This document shows, piece by piece, positions 43,017 to 55,149 of a DNA stretch of 64,000 nucleotides. Position 1 is the first letter of the stretch. Each line of letters begins with the position of its first letter. The stretch spans positions 248,001 through 312,000 of the forward strand of contig JALLLT010000028.1 in the NCBI GenBank assembly GCA_025266875.1. Direction: 5' to 3'. The translations under genes and the position numbers were made by a program. The DNA comes from Fennellomyces sp. T-0311 (Eukaryota; Mucoromycota; Mucoromycetes; Mucorales; Lichtheimiaceae). Below the pieces are notes generated by a model, which had not been told where the DNA came from, ran no database searches, and worked only from the letters and a program-made list of their open reading frames with translations.

Positions 43017-44200
43017 AGTACAACCAATTTATCAATATGCTAATATACTTTTGGTGATTTTGTTACCCAGTCAACGAGGTGTCTATCGGCAACTGCGGTG
43101 TGGAAGTCCATTACAAGTCAGTATCGGCTTAACGTTCGTATCTCTTTAATGAAAACATGAAAAGCTGTAAAATATATTTGAAGGGCACAGGTGCCGAGTG
43201 TCACGTTCCTTCCAGGAGAAATCGAATCGACAGCCATGACAAGGCAGTTGAAGAATGGCATGCTTCTCTCCGCTACAGACTTTGGATCCCTTTAACAGTA
43301 ATTTCATCCGCTTTACGGAACAGCGATGGCAACGAAACAAGCTTTGACCACTATAAGGTCATGTTCGGGATGCTCTCAATGGTGAAAACATTTGAACAAA
43401 CTTACAACAAAGGCTTCTTTGCGATATTCCGTAAACTCAAAGCCCATTTTGTTCATCGCCATGGTAGGCAGCAACATTCTTACTTGTTTGATGCCTCGAC
43501 TGATTTTCTCTATTGGGAAATACTGTGCGTCACTGGATGATGTCAATGCAAGCACCAGGTGTGTATTTAATGTACAAAGAACAAAAAGCTATCGTGCCAA
43601 TCAACATCAAGGATAAGAATACCACTCTACTTTCTTTTACTCAATTCAACTTACCTTGGCAGGATATTGACAAGGCAAAATAAGAAAAACTAGTATTAAC
43701 TTCCAGATATGGACCAGGTGTGTAGAAAGTTTGCAAACACTCTGGAATTTAAAGGAAGAGTAATCGTAGGCGAATCGATAATACTGAAAGTAGTGGATCA
43801 GAACATAATCAGGCTAAATGAAGGAAATCATATGTCACTAGTTTCAGAAGAAGTACCTCAGAGCGTACCCGGCTCCCCCGACCATGAACCAGCACCATTT
43901 TTGTCATGTTTAATCACACTTATGTGGGTAATTTAGATGAAAAAATTCAAGGGAGGCAATATCGGGATTTATTGCTATATTCGACTCTGAATGGTTATTA
44001 ATGGTCTTGAGTTGCATAAAAAGCATATGTTCCTACATTTGTATACTACATCTATGACATCCGCCACTTATATAACAACACTGTCCACATCAAAAGAGAT
44101 ATATAAAGTGTGATGGCATAGTGGACAATTGAAAGTGTACTCCATGTGCGTAATGATTTACATTTGTGTACACCGAACGATGACATATGTGCTAGGTGCC
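43017..44200. other. Intergenic with unrecognised frames
   Basis: Plus frames at 43157-43540 (127 codons, MKSCKIYLKGTGAECHV) and 43709-43936 (75 codons) have protein-like composition but no motif I recognise. They could be pieces of a decayed gene. No splice-consistent model was found. Confidence 0.3.
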
Positions 44201-45910
44201 TTACATTTTGTTGGAATACCAAAACCCATCCGAGACTGAGATGCAACTTGCAATATGAACCTCTCTCACAGTATCTGATTTTTTGTCGCACCCATTGAGA
44301 AATGCATTCACACCGTTGTTAGTAATGAAGCCATTGAAAGCTACCATAAGGTGCAACAAGCTGTCAATTGGCGCAAGATTTTCGAGTGCTGCATCCGTCA
44401 GGTTGCTGAGTGCTATCAATGTGAGCTTACTGAGCTTGGCATTCTCTGTAGACAGTGCGTTGGTGAATTCCAATATTGCCTCAGCAGTACAGCACTCATC
44501 ATGATGTTGCATATCCAGGACGAGTTCCAGTAACGATGGTATCTTGCATAAACTGAGCAGGCTGTCTCGAGAAAAACACACACGACTAAGTTCTAGGCTC
44601 CGGAGATTGCTTCTCTTGGATAAAAGGTGCCACGGTGTTGGCTGTAGATCGACTGGTAAATGAATATCCTCAAGGTTGTTCCTCATTTCCAAATGCTGCA
44701 AGTGTTCCAGCGATCCCAACGCTTCAATGATCTGTGACATAATCGGGATTTCCATCAAGAGATAAAGACTGATGGTTTCCACATGCGGACAGCGTCGAAT
44801 AAACGTTTGCCATTCGTCACCGGTCATATTCACACTATCGATATGCAGGTTTTTCAAGCAAGGAAAAGAAAGACGAGTCAAAAAATTCCAATGCACCGAC
44901 GATATCACTTCAATATGCATGAACTCGAGTAGTTGATCCGATTGCTCGAGTATTGGCTCCAAATGGGGCACTTGATGCATATAATCGATAAATACAAGTT
45001 CACGAACCGCTCCCTTAGGATAATTGTTCAGCTTTGCGGTCTGTTTTTTCCATTTATCGAACAGAGGTGCGTAATATGATGGATTCTTGCCGACTCTCCA
45101 AATCAGGTGGCGTATATTCGGACAAGTCGTGAAGAGTATGTCGAAAGATACGCTATCTTCCGTGAACCAAAAGTCTGTGGATATGACTAGGGATGTGAGT
45201 TCTGGACAATGTCGTAATATTGACCGGATTCCCTGCTCGTCAGCGATAGCGTTATCAAGGTTCAGGTAAGTGATGTTGGGAAACGTAAGATTAAGGCCAA
45301 GTACGCTGGTGTCGGTGTTCGTGGATTGTTCAGGCAAGAACTTGGGTTTCCATCCGTCATACAGCAGTGTGAGATGAGTTAGCTTGGGGAAGCGAAGTAG
45401 TATATCATGCACAGAGATATAGCCTTGTTGACCCATGATGGATATCTCATTCAAGGTACTATCAAACAAGTTGATTGCTTCAAGGAGATCGCCGGCATCA
45501 TTGGATAAAGTGTATGAATATTCATCTTGAGCGATATATGCTGCGTGGTTTTCGATCTCTAAAGCTATGGTTAGATTGCGGATCACATATTATCGATGGC
45601 TAGCCAACTAACCAAGTGATCGTATGGGGCAGTTCATTTCTCTTAGTTTCACCAATATTTTGACAGTACTCATCTCGCGGATCAATACCGTTTGCACGTG
45701 AGGCGTAAGGCACTGCAACATACTTTGGTTGAAAGTTTCCCAGGATTGAGACGACACCTCCAAACGAACCCATAAGGCGGTCGCATAGCTTGGTACCCGG
45801 TCAAACCAAAGACGACTCACGCGCATGCATTCTACGCAATCGAGCTGACTGAGATGCGAAATTATACACCTGATTGTTTCCGATGGCAGAAAGGTAATGA
45901 AGTCGGACAT
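44201..45910 (-). CDS. F-box/LRR protein, array member 1
   Basis: Likely substrate-recognition subunit of an SCF ubiquitin ligase. Exon 1 starts MSDFITFLPSETIRCIISHLSQLDCVECMRVSRLWFDRVP, an N-terminal F-box that would bind Skp1. A phase-1 intron (GTTAGT..CATAG, about 45556-45604) separates it from a single large LRR exon. That exon has about ten irregular leucine-rich units such as FPKLTHLTLLYDGW, FPNITYLNLDNA, CPELTSLVISTDFW, CPNIRHLIWRVG, LSKLTLIALSNLTDAALENLA. About 560 residues in total. The start matches the position of the first Met in the three other array members. The 5' neighbour region holds a CYSTM gene and a pseudogene before member 2. Target proteins are unknown. Confidence 0.85.
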
Positions 45911-46604
45911 GCCTGCTAAATAAATAAAGTTTGTTGGGTTCACAATATCACCTTTGATCTCTACTGTTATGCTTACAGGGCAGGAAAAAAGCTGTTGACA
46001 ATATCAACCGACGTCTAAACTGCGCAAGGGAAAATGTTGATTGTGTAGCAGTGTAACCCAGCGTGGTACAGCGGCTTTGCATCTTGGGACTACATTTTGA
46101 AGATACATTAGCACTACGGAATGGTAATGCGCATAATAATGATACGAACCAAATATGGAACAAAGTCGCCTCAATAAATGGCATTCATACAATGGAAATG
46201 ACAACAAAGGTACCGAGGTAGTATCAATTCATATTCATGCATGCTTGTTTACAGACTGCTCGCGGGCTCATTTGGCGGCAGACCATACATATAAAAGTAG
46301 CAATTGTAACGTGTTTTGAGCGTCCATACCATCTTTTGCTTGGTTACGGTCGCGGCCCATTGGTCTGTGCTGCTTCCCGGTATACTTTAGTACAATTGCT
46401 TAACAGATACATTGGACGAGTTTATTAGCTTGGTGTTTTAATGAATGGCGTCGTTGCTTTTCATTTGTGCAGGCTCCTCGCTTAATAAAATTACTACTTG
46501 AACAATATCGGGGTGACATGGTGGATGGTAAGGTTGGATACTGAACGGCAAGGAATGGAAAAGAATGATAAATGCTCTGTGAGCATTGAATATTTCTTTC
46601 TTTC
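45911..46604. other. Intergenic, no gene recognised
   Basis: Upstream region of F-box member 1. Short frames only. Confidence 0.45.
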
Positions 46605-47702
46605 TTATAAGATTGGTATACACGCGTTAGATTCCATGACACAATCAATACACATGGGGGGGATCAATTTATTGATTACCATACTCTCGAAATTGGCTAT
46701 GAAGCGATTCAGTACTTTTGTACCTGAGAGGGTGATTCTTTCTTCTGTCTTCTGAGTGATGTCCCACTCAATCCATTCGCTTGTGCCGCGCTTCACCTCT
46801 CAACTGTTTGAACTGTTCTACCAACTCCACGGCCACTATATATGACGAGTGGGTGGATGTGGAGACCACCAGGGATCGTCAACACCTTCCGAATAGAAAG
46901 CGCCGCGTTGCGATGGACCAGCATTGGTTATATCATTGTATTTGTGCTTAAAATCTCGACTACTTGTTTGGCTATTTTGAATCGCTTGAGTGAGTGCTTG
47001 CGACAACGCGTCATTGATAATGAGTTTCACTAAGCGTTCGTATTATTTATCTTGCATATCGTCCGTATCCTTATAAGGCACCGAACAAATAATGTTGACG
47101 TTCGGCGATGCTCTGACAGCACTGTATCGCCAAGTCGTACAGTTGTACCATGGGTGGTGGGATCGTCACTGCAGTTAGCGTCGATAAGTGTCGACATCGA
47201 CGAGAAACAGGCCGAGAGCAACAAATCGATCCAGCGATGTTTCTGTGTCGCGCACTTCAAAGCTATCCTTGGAAGTTGTTAGGCATTTCTTTGCCAAACA
47301 TTGCATGGGAAGTTATGACAAGCTGTCACGCGGACAACTTTCTTGATTTCGAGGGCTATGGAGGTTAGCGTAACAATACGTAAAGTGAACACATTTGTAC
47401 CGGATATAAGATTGCAAACTATAGTGAATGGGCGCTTCATGAAACTTGGGTCCACAGTATGCTGGACTTCAACCACGGTCAGCGGCAAAGGCAAAGCTGA
47501 GCGTTTTGACTTCAGTAACACATCTGATCGGGAGCATCGCGCCATCGTATCCACCGTTGACTGTGATGCAGCTTGGCCACCTTACTATGCCACCACATGT
47601 TAAAGAAAAGGCATCCGCCAAAAGGGTGAAAGGTCCATAGTCGAGGAAAAGTCCAGTATACTTACCGCAAATGTATCCATCCGCACAAGAGGAACACCGC
47701 AA
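46605..47702 (-). pseudogene. Degraded gene with a PD-(D/E)XK-nuclease-like block
   Basis: Protein-like fragments follow one another on the minus strand with stops and frame changes: ARCSRSDVLLKSKRS, LPLTVVEVQHTVDPSFMKRP, GTNVFTLRIVTL, HNFPCNVWQRNA, stop, QLPRIALKCATQKHRWIDLLL, then fragments to about 46605. The S-D-V ... V-E-V-Q-H-T-V-D pattern resembles the D ... E-x-(K/Q) core of PD-(D/E)XK transposase-associated nucleases, but I cannot confirm this without a profile search. Clearly not an intact gene. Confidence 0.3.
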
Positions 47703-48079
47703 CGTATCACATTACTGCATTTAAGCCAAAGCATTGTGACAAATGAGGCGTTTGAATTGCGAATGCATACCTCCGACCCAGCCTCGGGAAAACGGGGCTT
47801 ACAAGGTTTGCTGTTGATCTTACCGTTTGGTTTGCGTTACATAATATACAAGCTGTACAGATCATCCCCATTCATAAAACTACATTTGCCACATAGTCAG
47901 CTTTAACAATTCATTATATATTTATTGCACGGACGTGAACAGCGTGTGTTTTCGTAAACCGCACATTAGCGCAGATTTTGTGTTTCCGCAAAAGATATGT
48001 AGTGTGATCAGGGAGGTGTGGTTTTGAAAAAAGAAAAGGAGATGGATCATCAATTATTTTTGCATTGAGAGGGAGTAGG
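47703..48079. other. Intergenic, no gene recognised
   Basis: 3' flank of the CYSTM gene. Nothing recognised. Confidence 0.5.
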
Positions 48080-48441
48080 CTAACAGCATTCTTCAAGAAC
48101 ACAACAGCAAAGTAGTGCACCGAGACTAAGTCATTTTTTTGTCAGTCCAGCCGTCGACGACCCAACAAAAGCCAAATAAAGAAAAGACTTACCATCCCAT
48201 ACAGCATCCTTTATCATCGTTATGTTGCTGTGGTTGCTGCATGATAATTGTTTGAGGAGGGGGCCTACACCAAAGTCATTAATATGTTTCCTGAAATCAG
48301 CTTCCTGCAAGTTTAATTATTTTACGTAGGTTGATAATAGCCGCCTTGTTGGGGTGGATAATAACCGCCTTGCGGAGGAGGAGGAGCGTAGTAGCCTTGT
48401 TGGGGCTGGCCATAACCTTGGGGAGGAGGATACGATGACAT
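48080..48441 (-). CDS. CYSTM-family micro-protein, Pro/Tyr/Gln-rich
   Basis: About 81 residues in three exons. Exon 1 reads MSSYPPPQGYGQPQQGYYAP and more PPQGGYY units. An intron GTAAAA..GTGTAG is removed. Exon 2 has PPPQTIIMQQPQQHNDDKGCCMGC, broken by a second intron GTAAGTC..CTTAG inside the Gly-Cys part. Exon 3 gives LGALLCCCVLEECC and the stop. A Pro/Gln/Tyr-rich head plus a C-terminal cysteine-rich membrane-associated module is the definition of the CYSTM family, which acts in stress and metal tolerance at membranes in plants and fungi. The exons keep frame and the family signature spans both junctions, so the model is solid although each exon is tiny. It sits alone between two F-box/LRR genes. 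Confidence 0.85.
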
Positions 48442-49070
48442 TGTTCAAATAAAGTAAAAAGGACAGGAAAGGGTAAAAGGTGGGATTAAAAGAAAGAAAA
48501 AGAGGTCGAAATTATTTCCCCTGAAATCTCGACCCTGCTCCTGCTAAGAATAGCTTAGAACGATTTTTTTTTGACAAGACTCATATGTCGCAGATCAAAA
48601 TCCCGGATCAAATCTTGCCGTACAAAGGATCGATTACAATTATATTTGGCCTTTTGACCGTTCTTTTTCAAGCGATTGTCCAAAGTACTGCTGGTGCAAT
48701 TTGTGTTATACTTCTGGCCACTTTTTGGATATTGTTGGATCGGTAACAATGACAATTGCTGCAATGACGATAAATGTACATACTAATGAAGGTCGTCAGA
48801 GATCACATTGCATTTTTTGTCTAGAAAAGTGCTCTTTGATCATCGTTGCGTGGTATTTACGTACGACTACACATACTATTCACGTATGTATAGATATAAA
48901 AAGGCTGACGGTGTATAGTGAAGTGTAAGTATACCTTCTATGTGAACGGAAGGAAAGAAAGAACCTGCACTTTTATTGTATTGTCGAAGAAAAATCAAGT
49001 ACAGACGTGCCGATAATATAGACAATTGGACAAGCATAGTACCTGGCAAGTGTGTATAGGCATCTAATAC
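48442..49070. other. Intergenic, no gene recognised
   Basis: Upstream region of the CYSTM gene and 3' flank of F-box member 2. Short chance frames only. Confidence 0.5.
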
Positions 49071-50778
49071 TTATGAGTCCCTTTGCCAGAGTCCCATGCG
49101 TGAAACGGATGAACACCCATGAATATTTATCTTCTTTTCACCCTGGCCGTTATCAACAAAATACTGCACTCCAGCATCTGTAATTTGACGATTGCGCGAT
49201 ATTGAAAGTGCCAACAAACTTTTGACGTGTGCCAGGTGCTCGAGGACTAGATCAGTAATGTTGTAACAGTTTTCAAACGATAGTGTATGCAGACGACTGC
49301 CCAAAAGCTGGAGCTTGCCGGCAAATTGCAGATACCCATTGACTGTGATTAAGCGGCTGCTTCGACGATTCATGCACAAACAAAGTTCGTGTAATAACGG
49401 TATGTCGCATAAATCCAACAATCCTTGATCCGAAACAGATATGCTATCAAATTGCACTCTTCGAAGCTGGCAATTTTGGGAAAGCAATGCAAGATTGCGA
49501 CAAATTTCTGGTTGGCCTTGTAGGCTCATGCTCCAGTTATTATATAGTCGCAGTCGCTGCAAAGAACTCATTGAGCTAATCGCGACAATGATTTGCCCCA
49601 CGTGATCCATATTGTCCATCATGAGCGAAAGTTCAAGATCTTGCACAGTTCTGCGATTCGCAATGAGCGCGTTGATCCATTGATATCCACCTGTTTTGGG
49701 ATATAAAAGATTCAGTGTTTTCAGTTGATGTAATGGGATGTGTCCAAGCGGGTTCCAAGGGTCTCGATCACAGCTGGTGATATTCAAGTACTGAAGGGTA
49801 TCCTGAGATTTGGTGAGTATGGGTATGATCCAGCTAATAAGATCCGCTTCATCACCGTAGAACGTCAGTTCTCGAAGCGCACCACTCGCTGTTCCATTAT
49901 CTGAATGCTTGACGAGCTTCTTCCATATCTGTGATCGACGCACGTCTTCCGGATCGTAATACTTGTCCTGGTTCCACATGACATAGCGCAGACGAGGGCA
50001 GAGTTCAAAGATGATGTCAAAATTGATAGCAGATCCATATCCACCGGTCATTTTAGGGAATTGTGTTGCCAGGAGCAGTGCTTTCAACCTGGCGCAACGG
50101 CGTAGCACCGGAACCACTCGGAACCCAAAATTATAGGAATTATCCAGCTCTAGATACACAAGCTGGCTCTCGACTTGTTTGCCAGTATTGCTGTTATCGA
50201 TTCTAGAGACCCGAGTCAAGCGTTTGAAATCGAATCGCAGGGTGAGGTGCGTTAGTTTGGGCAGTGTGTTGAGCAGGTGCGGTACGGAGATATCGGACGG
50301 GTGATCCGTCATAATTAGCTCTGTCAGTGTGTTTGCGAACGGCTTGATTGCTGATATCAGCTCTATGCTGTCTCCATAAAGCTGCCGTACATCATTTTTT
50401 ATGGGGCGCGCGTGGGCATTTATTTCTAAGGAGACAGAGCGTGTCAGAACAGTCGCGTTTCCAAGCATGAAAATTGTTGTTACCAAGCAGAGTGATGGCG
50501 CATTTTCTGTCTGCGAGGGCTCTCAGGACCTTTACGGTATTACCTTTGCGGATACACACTTTGCGGACATGTGGCCCGAGACACTGTATCATGGCGTTAC
50601 TTGCTTTCCCCCAAGAATCCGGGGAGACGTAAAGTTGATTCCAATGACTGACATAATCGGGAATGCAATGGTACCATTGACGGCATACGCACACACACTC
50701 AATATGATCTGACGGATCCAAGAATGAAAAAATACACGTTGTCGTTTCAGGTGGCAGGATTAGGGTGAAGTCATACAT
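49071..50778 (-). CDS. F-box/LRR protein, array member 2
   Basis: Same two-exon plan as member 1. F-box: MYDFTLILPPETTTCIFSFLDPSDHIECVCVCRQWYHCIP. The phase-1 intron GTAACAACAATTTTC..CTCCTTAG follows TLL and resumes EINAHARPIKND. LRR exon units include LPKLTHLTLRFDF, QLVYLELDNSYNF, CARLKALLLATQF, CPRLRYVMWNQDKYYD, LRELTFYGDEADL, ITDLVLEHLAHVKSLLALSISRNRQITDAGV. About 550 residues. Closest within the array to member 4 (shared phrases AIKPFA.TLTEL, TDHPS, YDNSYNF-like and FYGDE). A start one Met upstream (50787, MPTMYDF) is possible. Confidence 0.87.
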
Positions 50779-50898
50779 GGTTGGCACAGAACAGTCGTCA
50801 TCGATATCGAGGAAGTGGCTTCAGAGCTGTGCGACCCAGATGTGCAGCAGCAAAATAACGTGACTCTTATGAATAGCTTAACTTTATTATTTCATAAG

Positions 50899-52600
50899 CT
50901 AAATCGAGTCCGTGTTCCAAAGCCCTGCGTAAGAGACATTTAAGCATGACTCTACGTTCACTTCCCTTCCGCTGTTCGCCTTGATAAACGACAACACACC
51001 CGCATCCGTGATCTGCGCGTTGAACTTTATGTCCAGCGAACACAAGCTATCGACGTTTGCCAGACGCTTGAGGACCTGATCATTAATTCTTCCACACCCT
51101 GCAAAACTCAGAGATTGGATGCCACTTTCAACGGCTACCAGCTTGTCGACAAATCCCATTAATCCCTTCAGCCCTAGGCAGTTTCCGTGATATTCAACAC
51201 CGACATACAGGTCCCTCAACGAAAGTATTCCAGCCAGATCAAGCAGCACCCGATTAGTGACGCACATTCCACTGATATGCAATTCATCAAGCTGCGTGTT
51301 CTTGTCCAATACGCTGAAATCATACTCCACCTCTGTGCTAGGATCAATGTGATGCTTCGAGTAGTCAATAAGCTCCAGAAATTGCAAGCGGCTTTTAGTG
51401 CTGAGTTCCTGAAGGATTGGGTTGACGGGAGTGTTGCTCGCGTTCAAGATCAGTTTGATGATTTCAATATTCTCGCATCTTTGCATCAGTCCCACCCATA
51501 TTTCTTCTGATACTGCCAACAGCACGAAAAGCAGCTCCTTCATTTTTGGAAACATAACCGTCTCCGGCATATTCCATTGCATATGGCGACCGCTACCGTG
51601 TATTGACAGGTACTCGAGGGTATTCTGCGATCTTGTCAGGAGCGGAAGCATCGGCTCAAGATCGTCATCCGTGCCCGAAAAAATGAGTTCGAGCAGTCCA
51701 TCGTCCGCGTCAACGGTGTTGGTCAGATGGAACCACCTTTCGATACGACTTGGATCAACATTATAGAAATCCTCCTCTACTTCCCACAAGACAACGCGCA
51801 ACAGCGGGCACAACCGCAAGATCGTCCCAAAGTTCCGAGGAACGTACAGATCTCCATCCGACCTGTTTGGATTGACCGGCACCAGCAGCACTCTGAGCTT
51901 CGGGCAGCGACGCAACAAAGGGATCAAGTAGGAATTAAAGTCGAACGCGTTATCCAGGTGAAGGAATGTGAGATTATACGCATCATCGCCATCGCCAGGC
52001 TCGATATCCGTTGACATGGAAACTTGTCTGGAGACCCAGCGATCAAACTGGAGCTTGAGGTGCGTCAATTTTGGGCAGATGCGCATCAACTGATCCACGA
52101 ATACTTGACAAGGAACGTCAGAAAGGTACAGCTCCTTTAAACTTGACTTGAACATGGCAACGGCTGCAAGTACATCAGAAGCATCGACTTTTCGGACAGC
52201 AGTTTGTGAGAGACGGTTTAGAAACGCCAAGTCTGCGGTGGAAGCTTTTGTTAGTTGCCATAACTACATATAGAAACCTGACCACTTCTTTACCAACTAT
52301 TGTCAAGGCGCAGTGCAACGTTTTCAGCGTCTGGAGAATCGGCACAGCATCGAACCTGTGGATATGTGCATCACTGACATGGGGTCCAAGACACAACGTA
52401 ATGGAATCGTTCTTGCGCCTCAGAAAATCATATGCAATGTACACGCTTCGCCAGACTGACTGTCGCGTGTAAAGTGGAATCTCTTGGCGCCAACGACGAC
52501 ATACTTTCATGCAGTCGATGCAGTCATCTGCATCAATGTACGACAACACCATGAATAGGATTTCAGGTGGTAGCAATGCGATAAAATCTCGGGCTGTCAT
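50899..52600 (-). CDS. F-box/LRR protein, array member 3
   Basis: F-box: MTARDFIALLPPEILFMVLSYIDADDCIDCMKVCRRWRQEIP. The phase-1 intron GTAAAGAAG..ACCGCAG follows LTIV and resumes DLAFLNRLSQTAV. LRR exon: CPKLTHLKLQFDRW, NLTFLHLDNAFDF, CPKLRVLLVPVN, CPLLRVVLWEVEED, LLELIFSGTDDDL, INDQVLKRLANVDSLCSLDIKFNAQITDAGV. About 550 residues. It is separated from member 2 by only 120 bases, tail to head in the same direction, as expected for tandem duplication. The start at 52600 matches the other members; a further upstream Met exists (52636). Confidence 0.87.
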
Positions 52601-52728
52601 GGTTGACAAGAAACACCTGCGACAACGGATTTCCAAAGTCTATCAAAGTTCCATATCACATGCACACATTACTTTTGATGATAGTTCATAGAAATTTTTA
52701 TTATGATAAATGTAATCCTACGTTAATC

Positions 52729-54461
52729 TTAGCAGCTAGTGTACTCCACACTTGATGATTCATCCGATTCATCGTCATCTATAGTCCAAAGCCCTTGTCG
52801 AGAAACTTCGGGGCAGTCGTGCACTTCAATACTCTTCTTTCCGTCGTCATTGTTAACGTTGAGAAAGCTTCTTACACCCTCGTCGGTGATCCGTCTGTTG
52901 CCGTATATGGAGAGCGTTATCAGACTTTCAACATAGGCAAGACGTTCCAAACATGCGTCTGTGATGTTGTGGCAATTTTCAAACCATATGAAGCAAATGC
53001 TGGTATTGACGTCCTTCAGCTTGTCTGCGAATCCGAGAAATCCATCGACGGTGATACAGGTGCAATGATCGTGGTTCATAAGGACACTGAGTTCCAGCAA
53101 CGACTGCGAATGACACAAACCGATAATCTCTTGATCCAGGACACACACGTTCGATAGATCGAGGATCCGCAACTCGGGGTTCCTGGATAGAGCACCGAGA
53201 TTGAATTCATCTGGATAGTTACAGAAGCGGCTCGAATTGAACAGACGTAGCTGCTTGAGGTTCTCCATGGAGTTGATCGCCTTGACGATGGGCGGCAGAT
53301 GTTTGGGATTCGTTACGAGGGACAGATCCAGTCGCTCAAGATGCTTGCCGTTTGTAGTAAGAAACCGGTTCCATGCTTGTTCTTCTACTTTAGCGTACCA
53401 CATATTCAACGTTCTCAGTCGTTCAAAGTGTATGTCGGCCAGCAGGGTCCACGGATTCTCGTCGACGCTGCTCAGGCTGACATATTCCAGCGTGTGGCGT
53501 TGATCCAAGAGTGTTGGGAGGACCTTGTTGAAATTGAATTCGTCGCCATAAAATATAAACTCGCGGATGCCTTGTCCGTCCTTGTCCACGCTTCCTTCTT
53601 TAGACATCTGTTTCCAGAAATCACCCCGTGCATGATCTTCCTGCACAGCATACTTCCCTTGATTCAGCATGATATATCGCAAGAGCGGGCACAGCTTTGT
53701 TGCTCGACACAAATCGATCGAAAACTCGAATGTCCTGTCTGGTACTCTTTCGAACTGTGTCGATAACAGCAGCGATACAAGCTGCGGGCAACGTCGAAAT
53801 AGCGGAGCCATCTCTAGCTCGAAATTGTATGCATTATCAAGATGCAGGTACACCAACTTGCTACAGATAAGCTGTTTATCATCTTCCTTCGTGTAGCCAA
53901 GAGTGGGTGGCAGTTGCTTGAATCGTTTGGCATCGAAAAGAAACGTGAGATGCGTCAGATTCGGTAAGGCTTCGAGTAAGTCAACAAGCGATAGATTGGA
54001 CGGATGGTCGGTGATATCCAGCTCTGTCAATGTGGCTGCGAGTGGTTTGATAGAGGACACGAGCTGCAGATCGGTTGTTAAAGACGGGTCGTGAGACTTT
54101 ATTTCTAAGTACGGTAGTTAGATATGCTATGTATACACGCACACAGACCTTCTCGATAGAACATATACCAACCAAGCCAAGATATCGCGCTCTTTCTGAA
54201 CTTGCTCAATATTGGCACTGAATCTCGGTTTTCAATCGTCAAGTGCTGGACATAGCTCAGACACCGTATCATGCAGCTGTTGGTCTTATTCCAGGAGGTC
54301 CGAGACACGTACACATGATTCCAGACTCGCAGTGCAAGTGTTGGAATGATGTTGTGCCAATTATGACAGACACACATTAACTCGACACAGTCGAACTGAT
54401 CGAGATATGAGACGATCTCGAGAGTAATCTCGGCTGGGAAGCGTGTTATGAATTGCAACAT
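52729..54461 (-). CDS. F-box/LRR protein, array member 4
   Basis: F-box: MLQFITRFPAEITLEIVSYLDQFDCVELMCVCHNWHNIIP. The phase-1 intron GTTGGTATATG..GTACTTAG follows SWL and resumes EIKSHDPSLTT. LRR exon: LPNLTHLTFLFDAK, KLVYLHLDNAYNF, CPQLVSLLLSTQF, CPLLRYIMLNQGKYA, IREFIFYGDEFNF, ITDACLERLAYVESLITLSIYGNRRITDEGV, with an acidic tail DDDESDESSS not present in the others. About 550 residues. Its 3' end is 128 bases from the start of member 3. Confidence 0.87.
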
Positions 54462-55149
54462 AATGTAAATGGTAAAGGTCGTGTGTAAAGAAATTGAACC
54501 TGGTTTGATCATATTACCAAAACTGGTTGCTGCGCCCGATCACATTAGATCCAGGCAACTATTTGACAGACTGTCGATACGCATATTGCTTTGCATCGCG
54601 GAATATGCTAACGATGGGGTCTAGTAAAACAAACGGGGGACATCTTCAATACAAATAGCCCTTTAATCACTGGCGCTGTGATATGTAACGGTTGGGTATA
54701 AATGCGCAAAGAGCGTGTTCTATTTGGCCAAACTATATACTTTTACAGAGCAAACGATACAGTGCTATACGAACTAATGAGAGATTTGCAAAACAGTAAC
54801 TTTAAAGTACTTGTCATTTTAAAACGGAAGATTAAGGTGCGAATCGCGAGCTTGGAAGTGCATTTTGGACATCATGACTTCAAGTCGAGAAGAGGGGTCA
54901 AAAGCTTGTACTTCAGTGGAGAGACACGCCCCGTGATTTTCAACGGTGAAGCTCGAATATATACTTCAACAGCTGTACATTGGTTAAGCAAAGAAGCATT
55001 TGATTAGGAAGACAGATGTCATTCAGCTCAAGGCCTTCAAGTCATGCGTTTCTCAAAAGGATGTGCAGGTTGTCATATTCGGTCATGCGCTAATAGCAAT
55101 TTCTGTCGGGGTGTTCAACCAGACGCAGAGTTCGCGAGTTTGCCAATAT
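54462..55149. other. Intergenic, no confident gene
   Basis: Upstream of F-box member 4. A plus frame at 54702-55007 (101 codons, MRKERVLFGQTIYFY) is open but unrecognised. Confidence 0.35.
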
